Shown: one piece after another, positions 1 to 11,084 of the stretch
How the letters are laid out: each line of letters opens with the position of its first letter
Position numbering within the stretch: position 1 is the first letter of the stretch
Assembly: GCA_021234155.1 (NCBI GenBank)
Contig: JAJEKV010000047.1
Span: 2,094,494 to 2,158,493, forward strand
Direction of reading: 5' to 3'
Length of the DNA stretch: 64,000 nt
DNA from: Isoetes taiwanensis
Taxonomy: Eukaryota; Streptophyta; Lycopodiopsida; Isoetales; Isoetaceae
Notes under the pieces: model-generated
What the model was told of the DNA's origin: nothing
Databases searched by the model: none
Seen by the model: only the letters and a program-made list of their open reading frames with translations
Program-made: the position numbers and the translations under genes

Positions 1-797
1 AGAACGAGTAAAACCCTATCAGACTTCCGATTCTGTCCAGCTCTCTGTTATAGTTGCATCCAAACTTACGGTGATGAGCTAGGGCCATGAGAGCCACCTC
101 TTGGTTGAACTGGTTTTTTATTCTATCTACTGATGTAGTTAAGCCACCAAGAGCTACTCCACATCGGTGCTTCCATATACACCAAAGAGATATGTTGGTA
201 AGTGTCAGATGGATGATATCTTCCTCTAGGTTGACTAAGATTTCTGGCCATGATAGTTGATGTATATCCAGCCCAATGATTGGACTGACCCATCTCCAGA
301 AGTCACTTATATTAGGGCAGAAGAAGAGGTGATCCAGTGTCTCTGAGGCGCCACAACCCAATGGGCAGAGATCGTGGTGCACTATGTCTACGTTGATTAA
401 CCAGTCATATTACATAGAGCCAGATCTGTGGCTGCTCCAACAAAAAGCGTAACTTTCTTGAACACAGAGAAGTCCAGGACTTAGTTAATAGTCTTCTAGT
501 TTCTGCTTGATCTAATCTCAGTATTTCAGCTGCTTTAAGTGGAGGTGGTGGCATCAGCAGACCATATATTTTTCTGACCTTGTAGCCATCTTCATCCCCA
601 CACATCCATTTTTCCTCAGGCCCTGCAATGCCTGAGAGCGTAATAACATTCCTCATTATTTCTTTGAACACCCTTCTGTCCCCTACCCCTACAGTAGGAA
701 TAAGGGCTCTCAGTCTGGTCCATGAAATCCATCTGTCACTTTCCCATAGGTGCCCCACCTTGGTTATTCTGCCTCCACGCCATTTGGCAAAGATCAC
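1..797 (-). pseudogene. LINE ORF2 C-terminus with zf-RVT zinc-binding domain
   Basis: Two minus-strand segments, 797-405 and about 395-1, are in different frames. The first reads through FAKWRGGRITKVGHLWE and WISWTRLRALIPT, typical of the region before the zinc-binding tail of plant LINE ORF2. The second contains HHDLCPLGCGASETLDHLFF and WRWVSPIIGLDI, the zf-RVT pattern found at the C-terminus of plant L1-like RTs. The frame break near 400 makes this a pseudogene. It is truncated by the window edge. Confidence 0.85.
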
Positions 798-1604
798 GAG
801 GGTGTGCTAATGCTAGTGGAAGTTGGTCCTTTTCCCAAATTTGTATATTCAAAAATATGCTAAGATCTCCGACTTCCCATGGAGCATCGACCACATGGAA
901 AAGGTCTTGCACTTCTTGCGGGCTCTAGAATTTTCCTCATTATAGGGGGCGTGCGGGCCCAATGTGAACTTGTAGAAGAGGGACCCGAGTCTCCTCCCTC
1001 GGAGTAGAGGGTTTGCCTTTTATTTTGCCTTGTAGAAGCCCGGAATCTCACTATATCAATTGTCGGTGATACGTCTCTCACGGAATTGCCCGCCAAACAA
1101 ACTTAGCGCTAGTGCTTTTGCACGGACCATTGGGTCTTTACATCCCTAACCCTCCATCCTTTACGTCTCGACACATTTTCGACCATGCCACCTTGGCTTT
1201 TTTCCCCATATGAATTTCGGATAATTACCAAAATCTGGTCATATACATACTTTGGTGCCACTATTGCCGGCGAATAGAAGATATCGTAGCATTAGGGATT
1301 GCATTTGCTACGCCCTTTCGTCCCATTGTTGAGAGAGCTTTCTGGGGACCATAGATTGACCTTTTTTGGGATCTTTTCTATGATAGGAGACCATAGCCCT
1401 TTTAGATTATACGCTAGATTAAGAGGCATTTCCGGTAGCTTGGCGGTTTCGAGGCGGCTATTACGATAGTTCCATGCTCTAACCACGGCATCAGCAGCCC
1501 CATCAAAAGGCCATATAGTAGCACACTTGGCTGGGTTGATTCCTATTAGGCGATGGAGAAGAAGGAATCAATGCATCACGAAAGGATTGAAGCTCTCATC
1601 ATCA

Positions 1605-2159
1605 TTATCTTAAGAAAAGGAAGGTATCATCCGCATACTGCATTATTGTCAACTTTCTGTCAGATCCAGGGAGAGTTAAGCCATTTACCTTACCTCTTGC
1701 CTCCAAATTCTTGACCATGCAAGTTAGAAGATTTTGCCATAATCGAGAAATAGATATGGGGCGAGAGGAGGGCCACCATCTAATTCCTTTCACGAGGTCA
1801 AAGAGACCGATTGGGTTGACCATTCACTAGCTTGAAGCGGATGCCATCTTGTTCACCCCATGACTAGATTTATGAAGTAAAGCTTCAAAGCCCATTTGTG
1901 CCATAATGACCTCTAATCCACACCATCTTAGTGAGTCATAGGCTCGGCGGAAGTCAAGTTTAAGCAGAACACACTTCTGGTTTGAGTGCTTGCACCAATG
2001 AAGCCCCTCCCTGGCAGCCAAGTAATTGTCCGGGATGTTCCTATTTGGAAGAAAAGCTGATTGCTCATACCCTATTACGGTCCAAGGCTGGTTTATTGGG
2101 TAGCTATTACCGATGTTATTCCAAGGTGCACATGCGGTCTTGTTTAATTTTATTATCAT
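1605..2159 (-). pseudogene. LINE reverse transcriptase core
   Basis: The upstream piece (2159-1827) contains EQSAFLPNRNIPDN, then LLKLDFRRAYDSLRW. This is the RT block with the first catalytic aspartate (LDFxxAYD). The downstream piece (1823-1605) reads ARGKVNGLTLPGSD, then MQYADDTFLFL, the YADD catalytic motif. The two are out of frame with each other around 1825, and the GxxQGDPLSP stretch expected between them is degraded. The family is certain. Activity is excluded by the breaks. Confidence 0.88.
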
Positions 2160-2213
2160 ACCTGCATTAGCGATACCTCGTGTGTTTTAGCGTGCCTTCG
2201 TTAAAAAGTGTTA

Positions 2214-2330
2214 TTGGTACCTATAAAATTGGTACCTATAAAATACTTGTAAAATACTTATAGTACCTATAAAATACCTATAAAATACATCCAGTACCTT
2301 TAAAATACTACCAGGTACTTGTATTTGAAA
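2214..2330. repeat. short tandem repeat of GTACCTATAAAATAC type
   Basis: About eight imperfect copies of a 12-17 bp unit (variants of GTACCTATAAAATAC) lie inside a 250-bp stretch, about 2160-2410, that interrupts the LINE RT between its N-terminal and core segments. No terminal repeats were found around it. Confidence 0.7.
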
Positions 2331-2449
2331 ACTCCAAAATTTGAAGCAAAAACATTTTCATTTTCATTTACCGTGCGTGGTACCTCAATGCGGTATGCTA
2401 AAATACTGAAAGATGCAGGTACCGTCTGGAAACAACAGCGGCTATTACC

Positions 2450-2700
2450 TTCATGATTACTTTATGAACATTGGTCAATGCTATCGGAGTTGATAATCGA
2501 GGCCTACTTACTTTTGGAATGAGTGCAATGAATCCGGTTGCCAAGGTTGGATGGAGATATCGGTGAAAGGACAAAGAAGGGACCCAAGATATCGAATTCC
2601 ACATAGAACTCGGTGGAAACCCATCGGCCTGAGGGATTTCGGAGGCTAGGAACTTAAGCGCCTTGTAGATTTACGCATCCTTTGGCTCTTGAAGCAAAAG
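2450..2700 (-). repeat. left arm of inverted LINE RT duplication
   Basis: The reverse complement of this stretch matches 3045-3318 over about 250 bp, including YLHPTL, then GFIALIPKVSRP, and the upstream LLLQEP / DAEIYKAL region. Several small deletions distinguish the arms. It belongs to the minus-strand LINE. Confidence 0.8.
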
Positions 2701-2828
2701 TCTGTTCTCCTCGGCACTTATCAAAGGTCTTGGCGGAATGGAAGATAGCCATTTTGAGCATTGGGAGGAATAATCATTTGGAAGAGGAACTTCCTTGAAA
2801 AGCCCCTCGTAGCTATTTACGGCCCGAT

Positions 2829-3056
2829 CTAATTTGAGTTTTTATGACTTGATCTTTGGTCATCAATTCTTGAAGTATCTTTGTTCTCGACCAACCTAGA
2901 TCTGGCCAGTCTAAAGAAACATTTAGAGTTTTCATGATCCACTTCGGCGTACCACTTAGTCCTAGATCTCATGGCTGCCACACGTGCTTCTTCCTCCTCT
3001 ATTGCTTTGACTCTGATGCTTAATTCTTCCTCAAGATTCTGAGACTTTTGCTTCAA
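2829..3056 (-). pseudogene. LINE endonuclease-RT linker
   Basis: Seventy-five codons read KQKSQNLEEELSIRVK, then SRTKWYAEVDHENSKCFFRL. This is the usual linker of plant L1 ORF2 between the endonuclease and RT domains: a charged helix followed by a W.....D.NSKFF-like motif. It is the most upstream recognised part of the minus-strand LINE. The endonuclease is absent, so the copy is 5'-truncated or its 5' part was lost at the inversion junction near 3050. Confidence 0.75.
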
Positions 3057-3320
3057 GAGCCAGGCGATGCAGAAATCTACAAGGCGCTAAGTTCCCTAGC
3101 CTCTGGGAAATCCCCAGGGCCAGATGGGTTTCCACCAGAGTTCTATGTGGAATTCTGGGATATCTTGAGTCCCTTCTTTGCCGCTGCAGTCAAAGGAGCC
3201 TGGGCTATCAGATATCTCCATCCAACCTTGGCAGCTGGATTCATTGCACTCATTCCAAAAGTAAGTAGGCCTCAGGTTATCAACGAATGGAGACCGATAG
3301 CATTGACCAATGTTCTGTAA
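3045..3320 (+). pseudogene. inverted LINE RT fragment (right arm)
   Basis: A plus-strand open frame contains EIYKALSSLASGKSPGPDGF, FYVEFWDIL and AAGFIALIPKVSRP, then EWRPIALTNVL. This is the start of a plant LINE RT. It mirrors the minus-strand fragment at 2450-2700. The junction lies in a stretch (about 3042-3061) that fits both strands of the LINE. It ends abruptly at 3318, where a dispersed repeat begins. Confidence 0.85.
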
Positions 3321-3775
3321 ATTCAACACCAATATATGTTACTAACTTTAAGAAATTTCAAATAGAATTTATACTTTTCTTTTCTTTTTTTCCACTTTCT
3401 TTCTTGTTCGAAGTACAAAGTTGAACCATTAGAATAGAATAGAATAGAATAAAATGGAATAGAGGAAAAGGAACAATGTAGTCTCTTTTTTTTAGGTTTT
3501 TGAACATGTTCATGTATGTTTGTGTCTTGATTTATGTATTTCCAATAAATTCAATGTCTTTGCCAAAATGCTTGGATTTTTTTAAATTATTATAGCGTGA
3601 TGACTAATATTTGCCTTTCCATTTTGTAAAAATTTAGCCAAAAGCAAGAAACTGTGATGGAGAAAAACCATTTAGTTTAGCCAAGTGTTAGAAACCTCTA
3701 GCCCCAATTTGAAGATAGTTTAGCTAAACCTATTTTGGCTACACTAAAATATAGGAGTAGTAATTTATTCCATGA
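3319..3775. repeat. dispersed repeat, copy 1 (partner at 29915)
   Basis: This roughly 450-bp AT-rich, non-coding stretch runs from AAATTCAACACCAAT to GGAGTAGTAATTTA. It recurs in the same orientation at about 29915-30325 with roughly 85-90% similarity by eye. Shared blocks include TCAATGTCTTTGCC-like and GCCCCAATTTGAAG segments. No TIR or target duplication is evident. It could be a solo LTR or the UTR of an unseen element. Confidence 0.65.
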
Positions 3776-3839
3776 TTGGGAGCCCATTTGAGGCTACTGC
3801 CTTGCCATTGTCCACCTTCTTAAGGGTGCTTTCTACATT

Positions 3840-4258
3840 TATATTATATAACGGATGATCTCGTGGATGAATTGCAGGGAGTTAGATATTTTTCTAAGAT
3901 AAATCTCTAATCCGATTATCATCAGATAAGAATAAAGGAAGGAAGGAAGGAAGGTTCTTTTATCGTCCGCAGAGGCCAATCGGCCTATGGGACCCAAATT
4001 ACACGGGTGCAGCAAGCCCGTTGCTACCCGGATATCCATAAATAAGCTTTCAGAACTAGATATAGCCAATATGAGTTTACTGTTATATCTTTTGGACTAT
4101 TCAATGTGCCTGCAATGTTCATGAGATTGATGAATGATGTCTTTCTTGAGTTCCTTGATGAATTTGTCATCATCTTCTTTGATAACGTACTTATCTACAG
4201 TAAGACCTTGGAGAAGCATGAACGCCATCTTCAAATGGCTTTGCAAAAGTTGAGACAC
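3840..4258 (+). pseudogene. Ty3/gypsy reverse transcriptase fragment, split
   Basis: The left part (about 3850-3935) reads GVRYFSKINL, a stop, then SDYHQIRIK. The right part (4036-4258) reads [20 protein letters not shown], then [12 protein letters not shown] and [14 protein letters not shown]. Together they match the consecutive RT blocks of Ty3/gypsy elements. The catalytic YxDD is replaced by FFDN. A 98-bp LINE 3' end sits between the halves. No LTR, integrase or other gypsy part is seen nearby. Confidence 0.82.
3936..4033 (-). mobile_element. 98-bp LINE 3' end with GGAA tail, inside gypsy RT
   Basis: On the minus strand this reads ATCCGGGTAGCAACGGGCTT, then ACCCGTGTAATTTGGGTCCC, a hairpin (AGGCC, loop, GGCCT at 3973-3986), then GATAAAAGAACC and (TTCC)n. 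It is nearly identical to the 3' end of the plus-strand LINE at 57290-57410. It is a severely 5'-truncated insertion. Flanking AATAA/TAAATAA is only suggestive of a target duplication. Confidence 0.85.
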
Positions 4259-4537
4259 CCTTCGGGCTGCAAATGTTACCCAATGCAGCCTTTGATCCTT
4301 TGCATAAGATCCACTCCAAAGAGTCATTGTGACGTGCCTCTTTCAAGAGCCATGATCCCTTATAAAGCTCACACAAGTCGACTTAACTAATCGTATTACG
4401 AATAACAACTACTTAATTGGTTGTGTTAAAAACATGGCATCTTACCCTATGGTTTCATATCCAGTGTTTCCTCAATGGTCTAGACAACCAAGGCAATATA
4501 AATTCTGCACCGAGGCCACTAATAGTAGGTTTAATAC

Positions 4538-4835
4538 GAGTCCTCATTCACGGACGTCCCTTAGGCTGGGTTCACATGCACCTTCACGACCATCACCATC
4601 ACGTAAAAGGGCTCACCGTTTTACGCCCATCGTCACCCACCATCGCCAATTTGCACTGGGCAAAGCAGACCCCCTCTCTGGCGATGGTTGCATGTGAAGC
4701 GGCCCTTAGGCTAGCATGTGTATGTTGGCATGCCCAACCCCAATACTTGTAACAATCACCTAGGCCACCCAGTGCCCAACCCCAGGCCACACTGGTGCGT
4801 GTAACATGAGTCCTCATTCATGGACGTCCCTTAGG
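4538..4835. repeat. 28-bp direct repeat flanking the MITE region
   Basis: GAGTCCTCATTCA, then C or T, then GGACGTCCCTTAGG occurs at 4538-4565 and 4808-4835 with one mismatch. The first copy is interrupted by the MITE. The second continues as TTAGGGTTTAG and looks like the empty site. It may be a local duplication predating the MITE. Confidence 0.6.
4564..4705. mobile_element. Tourist/PIF-like MITE, 142 bp
   Basis: The termini are imperfect inverted repeats. The left is GGCTGGGTTCACATGCA. The right, reverse-complemented, is GGGCCGCTTCACATGCA, with the last ten bases identical. The direct repeat TTA flanks it (4561-4563 and 4706-4708), as for PIF/Harbinger-type MITEs. It has no coding capacity and contains an internal CGTAAAA/TTTTACG hairpin. 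A 28-bp segment upstream (4538-4565) recurs at 4808-4835, where the same CCCTTAGG site is unoccupied. Confidence 0.65.
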
Positions 4836-5211
4836 GTTTAGAAGTGAGCAACACTCTGTTCGAATATCGAATCAGGGGATGACGCGTCGCGTTTAGTCTT
4901 TTAGCCTACCCTGCTGACATTTTTTTTTCCAGCAAATCTCGACCTAAGACTTTTGACGCACAGGTTTTGCCTAAGTTCAAGGTTTTTTCAGAGCCCAGGG
5001 TTTTCAGAGCACAGGTTTTGCCTCAGTTCAAGATCGTTTGCCGCAGTTCAAGTTTTTTTTTTCAAGTTTTCAAAAGGCCCTCCGCCTGGAGCTTAGGATT
5101 GCAATGTAGCTGCCCTAATGGCCACTTAGAAAACGCAATCTTGCCATATTCCCGATTATCAAACAGTATACAACGAAGTCTAGACGAACACACGGATTTA
5201 CTAACAACGGT
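4836..5211 (+). promoter_or_regulatory. upstream region of the dehydrogenase gene
   Basis: No coding sequence is seen between the MITE region and the ATG at 5212. It holds two copies of ACAGGTTTTGCCT followed by AAGTTCAAGG or CAGTTCAAGA (about 4968-5035) and T-rich tracts. A convincing TATA box was not found. The promoter and 5' UTR presumably lie here, by position only. Confidence 0.35.
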
Positions 5212-8070
5212 ATGGCTTCCACATGGAATGTTGCTAGACCTGCTAATCTTTGGCGAATGGGAGTGCTGTGGCTGCTTGCTCTCATAATTTCATATATAAA
5301 GCTAGCATTTCGATTACTTACAAAATCAGTTGTTCAATTTCCTCGGAGGTCACTCCGTTCAAGGTCATCCAGGGCTTGCATTGTAACTGGGGTGCGCATT
5401 CTAAATTGTCTCTTATTAAGTTATATGAATGATGCTTTCCATATGCTGATGCTTATTTTTTTGCCAGGAAGGCATCATCAGGCATAGGAAAAGCTACTGC
5501 TGAGGCTCTTGCTCTTGAAGGCTATCATGTTATACTCGGTTAGCTTGCACAAAATCGATGGTATTTATAATTTTTCATTTTCTAAGAACTTTTTTGGTGT
5601 ATCCATGCTTTTGCTGCAGCTGCCCGTTCCCCAAGTCGGTTGTCAGAGGTATTATTAGGCTCCTGGTTGTAATGTTTTCTTTTATGTTGGATATGTGAAA
5701 TTTGTATTAATATCAGCTGTAGGTGGTAACAGAAATACAAGGAAGACAGGAAAATGCAAAGTTGTATCCCTTGGAGCTTGATTTGTGCTCAATAAACTCA
5801 ATTTTGAAATTTGTTGATGCTGTTGGAAGGTGTTTAAATTTGCAAGCCCCTGAAGTTTCGCTGCAGCTGATTGTCAATAATGCAGGCATCCTTTCAGCAT
5901 CCCAGAAATGGACGACTGATGGATATGACAGGTAAATGATGCAAAAAAACAAAGTAAATTTTCTTTGAGGAAGGTCGTTAATATGCAGGCTGATCCAACA
6001 GCATGATGATGAGCAATTTTTTTGGACCATACATTCTCACAAAGCTGCTTTTGCCTTTGCTCAAATCAAATTCTCAACCATCTCGAATTGTAAACGTTGT
6101 CTCATTTACCCATAGATGTGGTAAGTGTACATGCTTTCTTTAATTTCACTGCATTCATCCTGGGTTTTCTTGTTTAGTAGCATTTTGCAAGATGTTTGTC
6201 AGGTTTCTGCTGCAATTGGTTAGTATATAGTCATCGATTAATAGATACCTAGTCTTGAACTGTGTAAAAGTGATTGTTACACAGAATGCTTATTAAAATG
6301 TTAATTATAAGAGTTGGAGAGAGATTCCGTCATTATTGGCCTTGGGCAGGTGAGGTTCGATTATGAAGGACTATTTGTGCAAGGTAAAGGAGTACAAAGA
6401 GATATACCTGCACTTAAGTTTCATTATGATCACTTTGAAAGGTTCATCTAAAGAATAGATTCATTTGAAGACCAGGTTCACAAAATTATGGCAGGAATTG
6501 CTAGAGGCTTTATTCATGATTATCCTTAATTGCAATTTTATAGGTCAGGTGTGCACATACTTGCGTCTGAAGATACCTAACCAAACCACAAAAATACTTA
6601 GACTTAACAGTCCAAATACCTTTTGTATTAGAATATCTCTAAACTTCTGTAAAGGCACTGAAAGTGACAATAAGCTTGTTATCAGCAGAACACACAGATT
6701 GAAAGAACAGAAGCAACTGTGTGACTGTGTATCGGCACCTCATTGAAGAAGATAGCCTGGTAATTATTTGGGATCTTCATAAGCATCTCAGACTTGGCTC
6801 AGCTTTTTGAATAACACATAAATAACTTACCAGATAGCTAACATAAGTTGCTTGTTATTTTTGCCTAAACTAATTTGAAATGGTATAAGTATCTTAGCAT
6901 GTTTACTTTTATTCCCCAAAAGAGATCTCCATATTACTTGGAAACTACCCATGCAGGTTTTTGTTTTAAACTGTACAATTGAGACCTAATCTTATAAAAA
7001 CTGGCTTGATGATTATACATCTAGAAGAACACCGCAACTTTATTTTCCATCATGTGATGTTTGTTTGTTTTAAGGTTCCTTCAAACTTAGATTTTTACTT
7101 TTGCCTAAGTAATTTTATGAAAGAAATACCATGTTTGTCATTGCTTTTAATTGGTACTAATGTACTGTCCTTTGGCAGTAACGGACTTGCAGGTACGCCA
7201 GGAATTATTGACCAAGGGCAGAGTACTTGCTAGTACCAGTTCAGGATCATATCCAATGGCACGGATATATGAAGCATCAAAATGTGAATATCTCTCAAAA
7301 ATAATCACATTCATAGATATGATATGCAGATAGAAAATGTATGTTTTTACCCTGTTTATGTGCAGTATGCTTACTACTTTTTACTTACGAGCTAAACCGT
7401 CAACTTTGGAATGCCGGCTTCCATCAAATTTCTGTAATGTAAGAATCTGAATGTTCTAAGAGTCTGCAAAGATATTAAATGGCTAAAATCCTCATCATTT
7501 AAAAAATGCTTACTTTTTTATATATAGGGCAGCAGACCCAGGAGCAGTAAAGACAAATATTTTACGTGAATGTCCTTTGTGGCTCGTTAAATTAGCTGAG
7601 TTTCTTCTTGCTTCTTTGTCTCTTCTTCAATCACCTGCTTCTGGATCCAAAGCAGTTCTTGATGCAGCATTAGCTTCTGTGGTACGTTCCCTTTCCTTTT
7701 TTTGTTGGCTTAGGAATTATGTTATGTTTGTGTAACTTTCTGTCCCTTTTTTTCTTTGTAGTTCTATTTAGAGTATTCGTGTGAAAACTATGTTGCATTT
7801 TACGTTTGATCTTATGAGTTCTGCTAAGGGCATCTACCTTTGAATTTGTAGGGTTGAACTACTTTATTTCGCTCTCACATGATTTCTTTATAAAACTTAA
7901 CTCTTACTATTTTGCAGGACTCTTGCAAATATTTCTTTGGTGGGAATGGATACACTTGTCTTTCATCTCAACTGTCCTATGACGTTGCATTATCAAAATC
8001 ATTATGGGAACTTTCGGAAAGTCTTTATGAGTTGGCGTTGGCCGAGAACAAGTTTTATAACTCTTTATAA
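5212..8070 (+). CDS. short-chain dehydrogenase/reductase, nine exons, membrane-anchored
   Basis: An intact gene can be assembled from exons 5212-5391, 5472-5538, 5620-5648, 5723-5931, 6002-6120, 7179-7283, 7366-7438, 7528-7681 and 7918-8070. All introns are GT-AG. The exons sum to 1089 nt, giving 362 residues plus a stop. The protein starts MASTWNVARP and has one hydrophobic segment (GVLWLLALIISYIKLAF, residues about 17-33). The Rossmann motif TGASSGIG is formed across the first splice. It continues with LIVNNAGILS, a YEASK active site (YxxxK), then LCLLLFTYELNRQLW and AADPGAVKTNI. It belongs to the NAD(P)-dependent SDR family, near plant DHRSX/retinol-dehydrogenase-like proteins. The substrate is unknown. 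It is the only intact host gene recognised in the window. Confidence 0.9.
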
Positions 8071-8210
8071 AACTTAACTTTAAGGTACTATTTTCCAGGA
8101 TGTCTCTTGCATATATTTCTTTGGTGGAAACGGATACACTTGTCTTCATCTCAACTATCCTATGACATTGCATTATGAAAATCATTATGAGAACTTTTTG
8201 AGAATAAAGG
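8071..8210 (+). pseudogene. decayed tandem copy of the dehydrogenase last exon
   Basis: After the stop codon of the gene, TATAAAACTTAACT and a splice-acceptor-like TTTTCCAGG recur. A copy of exon 9 then follows with CTTGCATATATTTCTTTGG, ACGGATACACTTGTCTTCAT and CTATCCTATGACATTGCA. Indels break the frame and the C-terminal coding part is lost. The spacing (about 180 bp) indicates a local duplication of the end of intron 8 plus exon 9. Confidence 0.8.
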
Positions 8211-11084
8211 AAAACTAAGAGTAATGGCTCGTAGGCCTTAGCAACGAAGTGTTATGTTTTAGCAACAAAGTGTTATGTTGGGGGGTGATCATGATGTTAT
8301 TGCTCAATGATATGGATGAACTAAGTTCAATGTTTGGTATTAATGGAAGCCTAGCTTTTGTAGCAATTTTTGTCGTTGATCCCCATCTTGTAGGTGGATG
8401 CTTGCAAGTTTTGGGCACATGGGAATGTCATCCAAGCAAGAGAGCATGTTCAACCTTGTATGCGACACAATACATTCAGCCTTCATTAGTTTATTTTGAT
8501 GTGGAAGTTAAAATTAGATGCCCACAAAATTTTATAGGTAGCTGGGTGGGCAAGAATGCCATTCCAGTTTATCTTGCACTATGTCAAGCAAGCAAACAAA
8601 ATTTTTACCTGCATCTCTTGGTTGCTACAAGATTGGGGCTCATGTTCTGATTCTTCGATGTCATAATGCATGTGCATAACGAATGGCATTTTTGGGTTGC
8701 CCGAAGGGCAAACCCTTAGAGAGGTGGGTTGATTGAATATTATTGAGATATTCTAATTAAATAGAGGAGATTAGGAATTTCTTTGCATCCAACGGTTGAG
8801 GCGAAAGTTCCCTCTGCATTATGTGAGTTAGTAGCTGATTTAATTGTCGTTGGTTGTTATGAGTAGAAGAGGAAGCTAACGCAAGTTGTCTCGAAGGGAG
8901 GGGAGAAGAGGAAGCTAACGCAAGTTGCCTCGAAGGGAGGGGAGAAACTCCTCCTGGCTTGAGGAGCCTCCAACACGTGTTGGACGTTCCATTTATCCAG
9001 AAGGTATTTCTTCATGTGAGAAACTCCCAAGATGCATTGAAATTGCAATCCGTGTCACATTATTTTGAGCAGGCTCTATGATCTCTGACAAGAAACCATT
9101 AAAAAAAGGTCTTTCCAAAAGAGGGTTTTCCAAAACTGCTACCAAACACATGAGTTATGGCAAAAGAAGATTGTAAGCAAACCCTACCACTGTACATAAA
9201 GGGTGGAAACTGTTACGCGCTTTTTCTCTACTAGAACAGTCCAATCACCATATAAATCACACACTTATAGAAAGGGCATGCAACCAAGCTTTCCAAGAGC
9301 CCAAAATCACCTAAATAGGATACTAGAATCAAGAGTTATAAGCAAATGAATGGGGCTGAAACCCTTGGCGCAATCACTAGCGCCCTTTAGTCGAATACCA
9401 CTTCCTCAATTCTCAAGGATAAACGTTTAAATGGAAGGAACTGTGACAGAATTAACAACGATAATACTGATTTAGTAATATGCATTTCTAACTTCTGCTA
9501 TCTAAAAAGGGGATCAGAGCTATGAGGAAGGATAAGTATACACTAGACCCAAGACTTAAAGCATTTGTTGGGTTAACTCAACTGCAGTTGAAGATGATGT
9601 GTGCTATGGCGACCAGCTCCATCTTTGGTTCCAGCGATCTCCGGCATGCGTATCCAAAACATAATGAGAGAAAAAAATGCAGATAGCTCATGGCGTTCCT
9701 CCTTTCTTTATGGTTCTTCCCCCCAAAATGGCGGGTTTTATGCCAAAAAAAAAAAGAAAAGAAAAAATAATGTTACCAGGAATGGAGTTTCCATTTGATG
9801 GAAACTTTGTCCAGAATGTAGTTATTGGTAGCACCTATACTAGGAGCTTGGTTGGGAGTTCTCAGAACACTGGAGCCTTGGGAACAGAGTTCAGAATGAG
9901 AACCAAGTTCGGAAGTTAGTTCTTTTTAGTTATAGTAGAAATTTCTATCTATCTACTATCAAAGATCTTCAACCTAAATCATTTGAAACTGAATAACTCA
10001 AGGAACACTAGTGGACATAGTTACTAACATGTGTGCTTTTACTGAATTTTATAGGAATAAAGGGAATAATTCCATAAGTTTCCATTTCAAATCCAATGAA
10101 CCACAAGAAGAGCCAAAAATTGTAAATTTTACATCAAAAGAGCTCAATCTGCATGTCGCAACACAAATGATACCATCTCTAATTGGATTGACAAACAAAT
10201 CCAACCTGATTGGGTTGCCATTAGCTTTGTCCCTTTCACGGTATCCACGACATAAATAAGACTACACAATGACATGTTATTCCCAGTGGATAAACAAGGG
10301 ATTGCCCTCAAGAATAAGGGCAACCTAGAAACTAGTAGAATCCATATGATGTCAAATATTACTATCTCTTATCTATACAAGAAATTTATCGCGGCGGCCT
10401 TGGCTCACTCATGCAGGGGAAATTTGAGTAATTTTGAAATGGTGCAAAAGCTTTTAAAATGTGATACATGATGTTTCTATGATATGAGAAGGCATTGCAT
10501 GAGTAGACTATGGGGTATCCAAGCTAAGAGCTTGCATGTGAAATCAAAACACAACTTGCTTTTCGGAATAAGGTTAGGTGCTAAGCATAACTATTTCAAA
10601 ACACAACTTGCACTCGGAATAAGGTTAGGTGCTAAGCATAACTATTCCTGGGCACAACTCTAGGACAAACAATGCACAATTAAATTTTGACGGACTGTAT
10701 AGCTGCATCTACTTCTTTAATTAGAAGTCTTAGCCCCTAGCACTTCTCTTTTACGTTAAGTTCCTTCAAGGAATGAACATATGCCATTCTCCATGCATAG
10801 AATTCTTTTGCAAAGAAGGAGAGCTAGCCGGTGGAAATAATTCAACAAAATCTGGCTGGATTTTAAATCTTAATTTGAAGGCCTGATTATAATCTTACAC
10901 AATGCAAAAGCTGTAATCTAAAGTGGTTTCTAAAGCATAATTCATTTTCAAATGAGAATGTTCTCTAAAAGGCTTTCAGTAATAATGGTGCAGGTATGTT
11001 TCAAGCTAGAATTGTTGTATTTGCCTTGCATTGTCAGTGCAGACCTTGAGAAGACAACCCCTTCCCTTGTGCATGTCTTTCTTC
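8211..11084. other. no recognised gene; scattered short duplications
   Basis: No family was recognised here. An open frame at 8249-8650 (133 codons) contains GSWVGKNAIPVYLALCQASK but matches nothing I know and may be chance. Two short duplications are visible. One is a 39-bp unit (GAAGCTAACGCAAGTTG, then CTCGAAGGGAGGGGAGAA) repeated at about 8871-8946. The other is a roughly 52-bp unit (CGGAATAAGGTTAGGTGCTA) repeated at about 10543-10647. The rest looks like non-coding or fully decayed DNA. Confidence 0.5.

Larger units (their letters stand above)
1..3062 (-). mobile_element. decayed L1-type LINE (ORF2 remnants)
   Basis: Minus-strand fragments follow the order of a plant L1 ORF2. The linker after the endonuclease is at 3056-2829. 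The RT entry with SPGPDGFPPEF-like residues is at about 2700-2450. The RT core is at 2159-1605, ending in MQYADDTFLFL. Connection-domain pieces follow at 1486-1292 and about 1000-405. A zf-RVT tail (CPLGCG, then LFFCP) runs off the window at 1-395. Frameshifts and stops interrupt every part. A non-LINE insert with short tandem repeats occupies about 2160-2410. The 3' end lies outside the window, so the full length and tail are unknown. The element is inactive. Confidence 0.88.

Noticed and set aside
5391-5472. Frameshift in the dehydrogenase at the first splice
   Set aside because: Using the CAG at 5465-5467 gives a frame error. The AAG acceptor at 5469-5471 restores the frame and the TGASSGIG motif, so the gene is intact.
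8249-8650. 133-codon open frame as a host gene
   Set aside because: No recognisable motif, no splice structure and no homologous copy in the window. It is kept only as part of an unassigned region.
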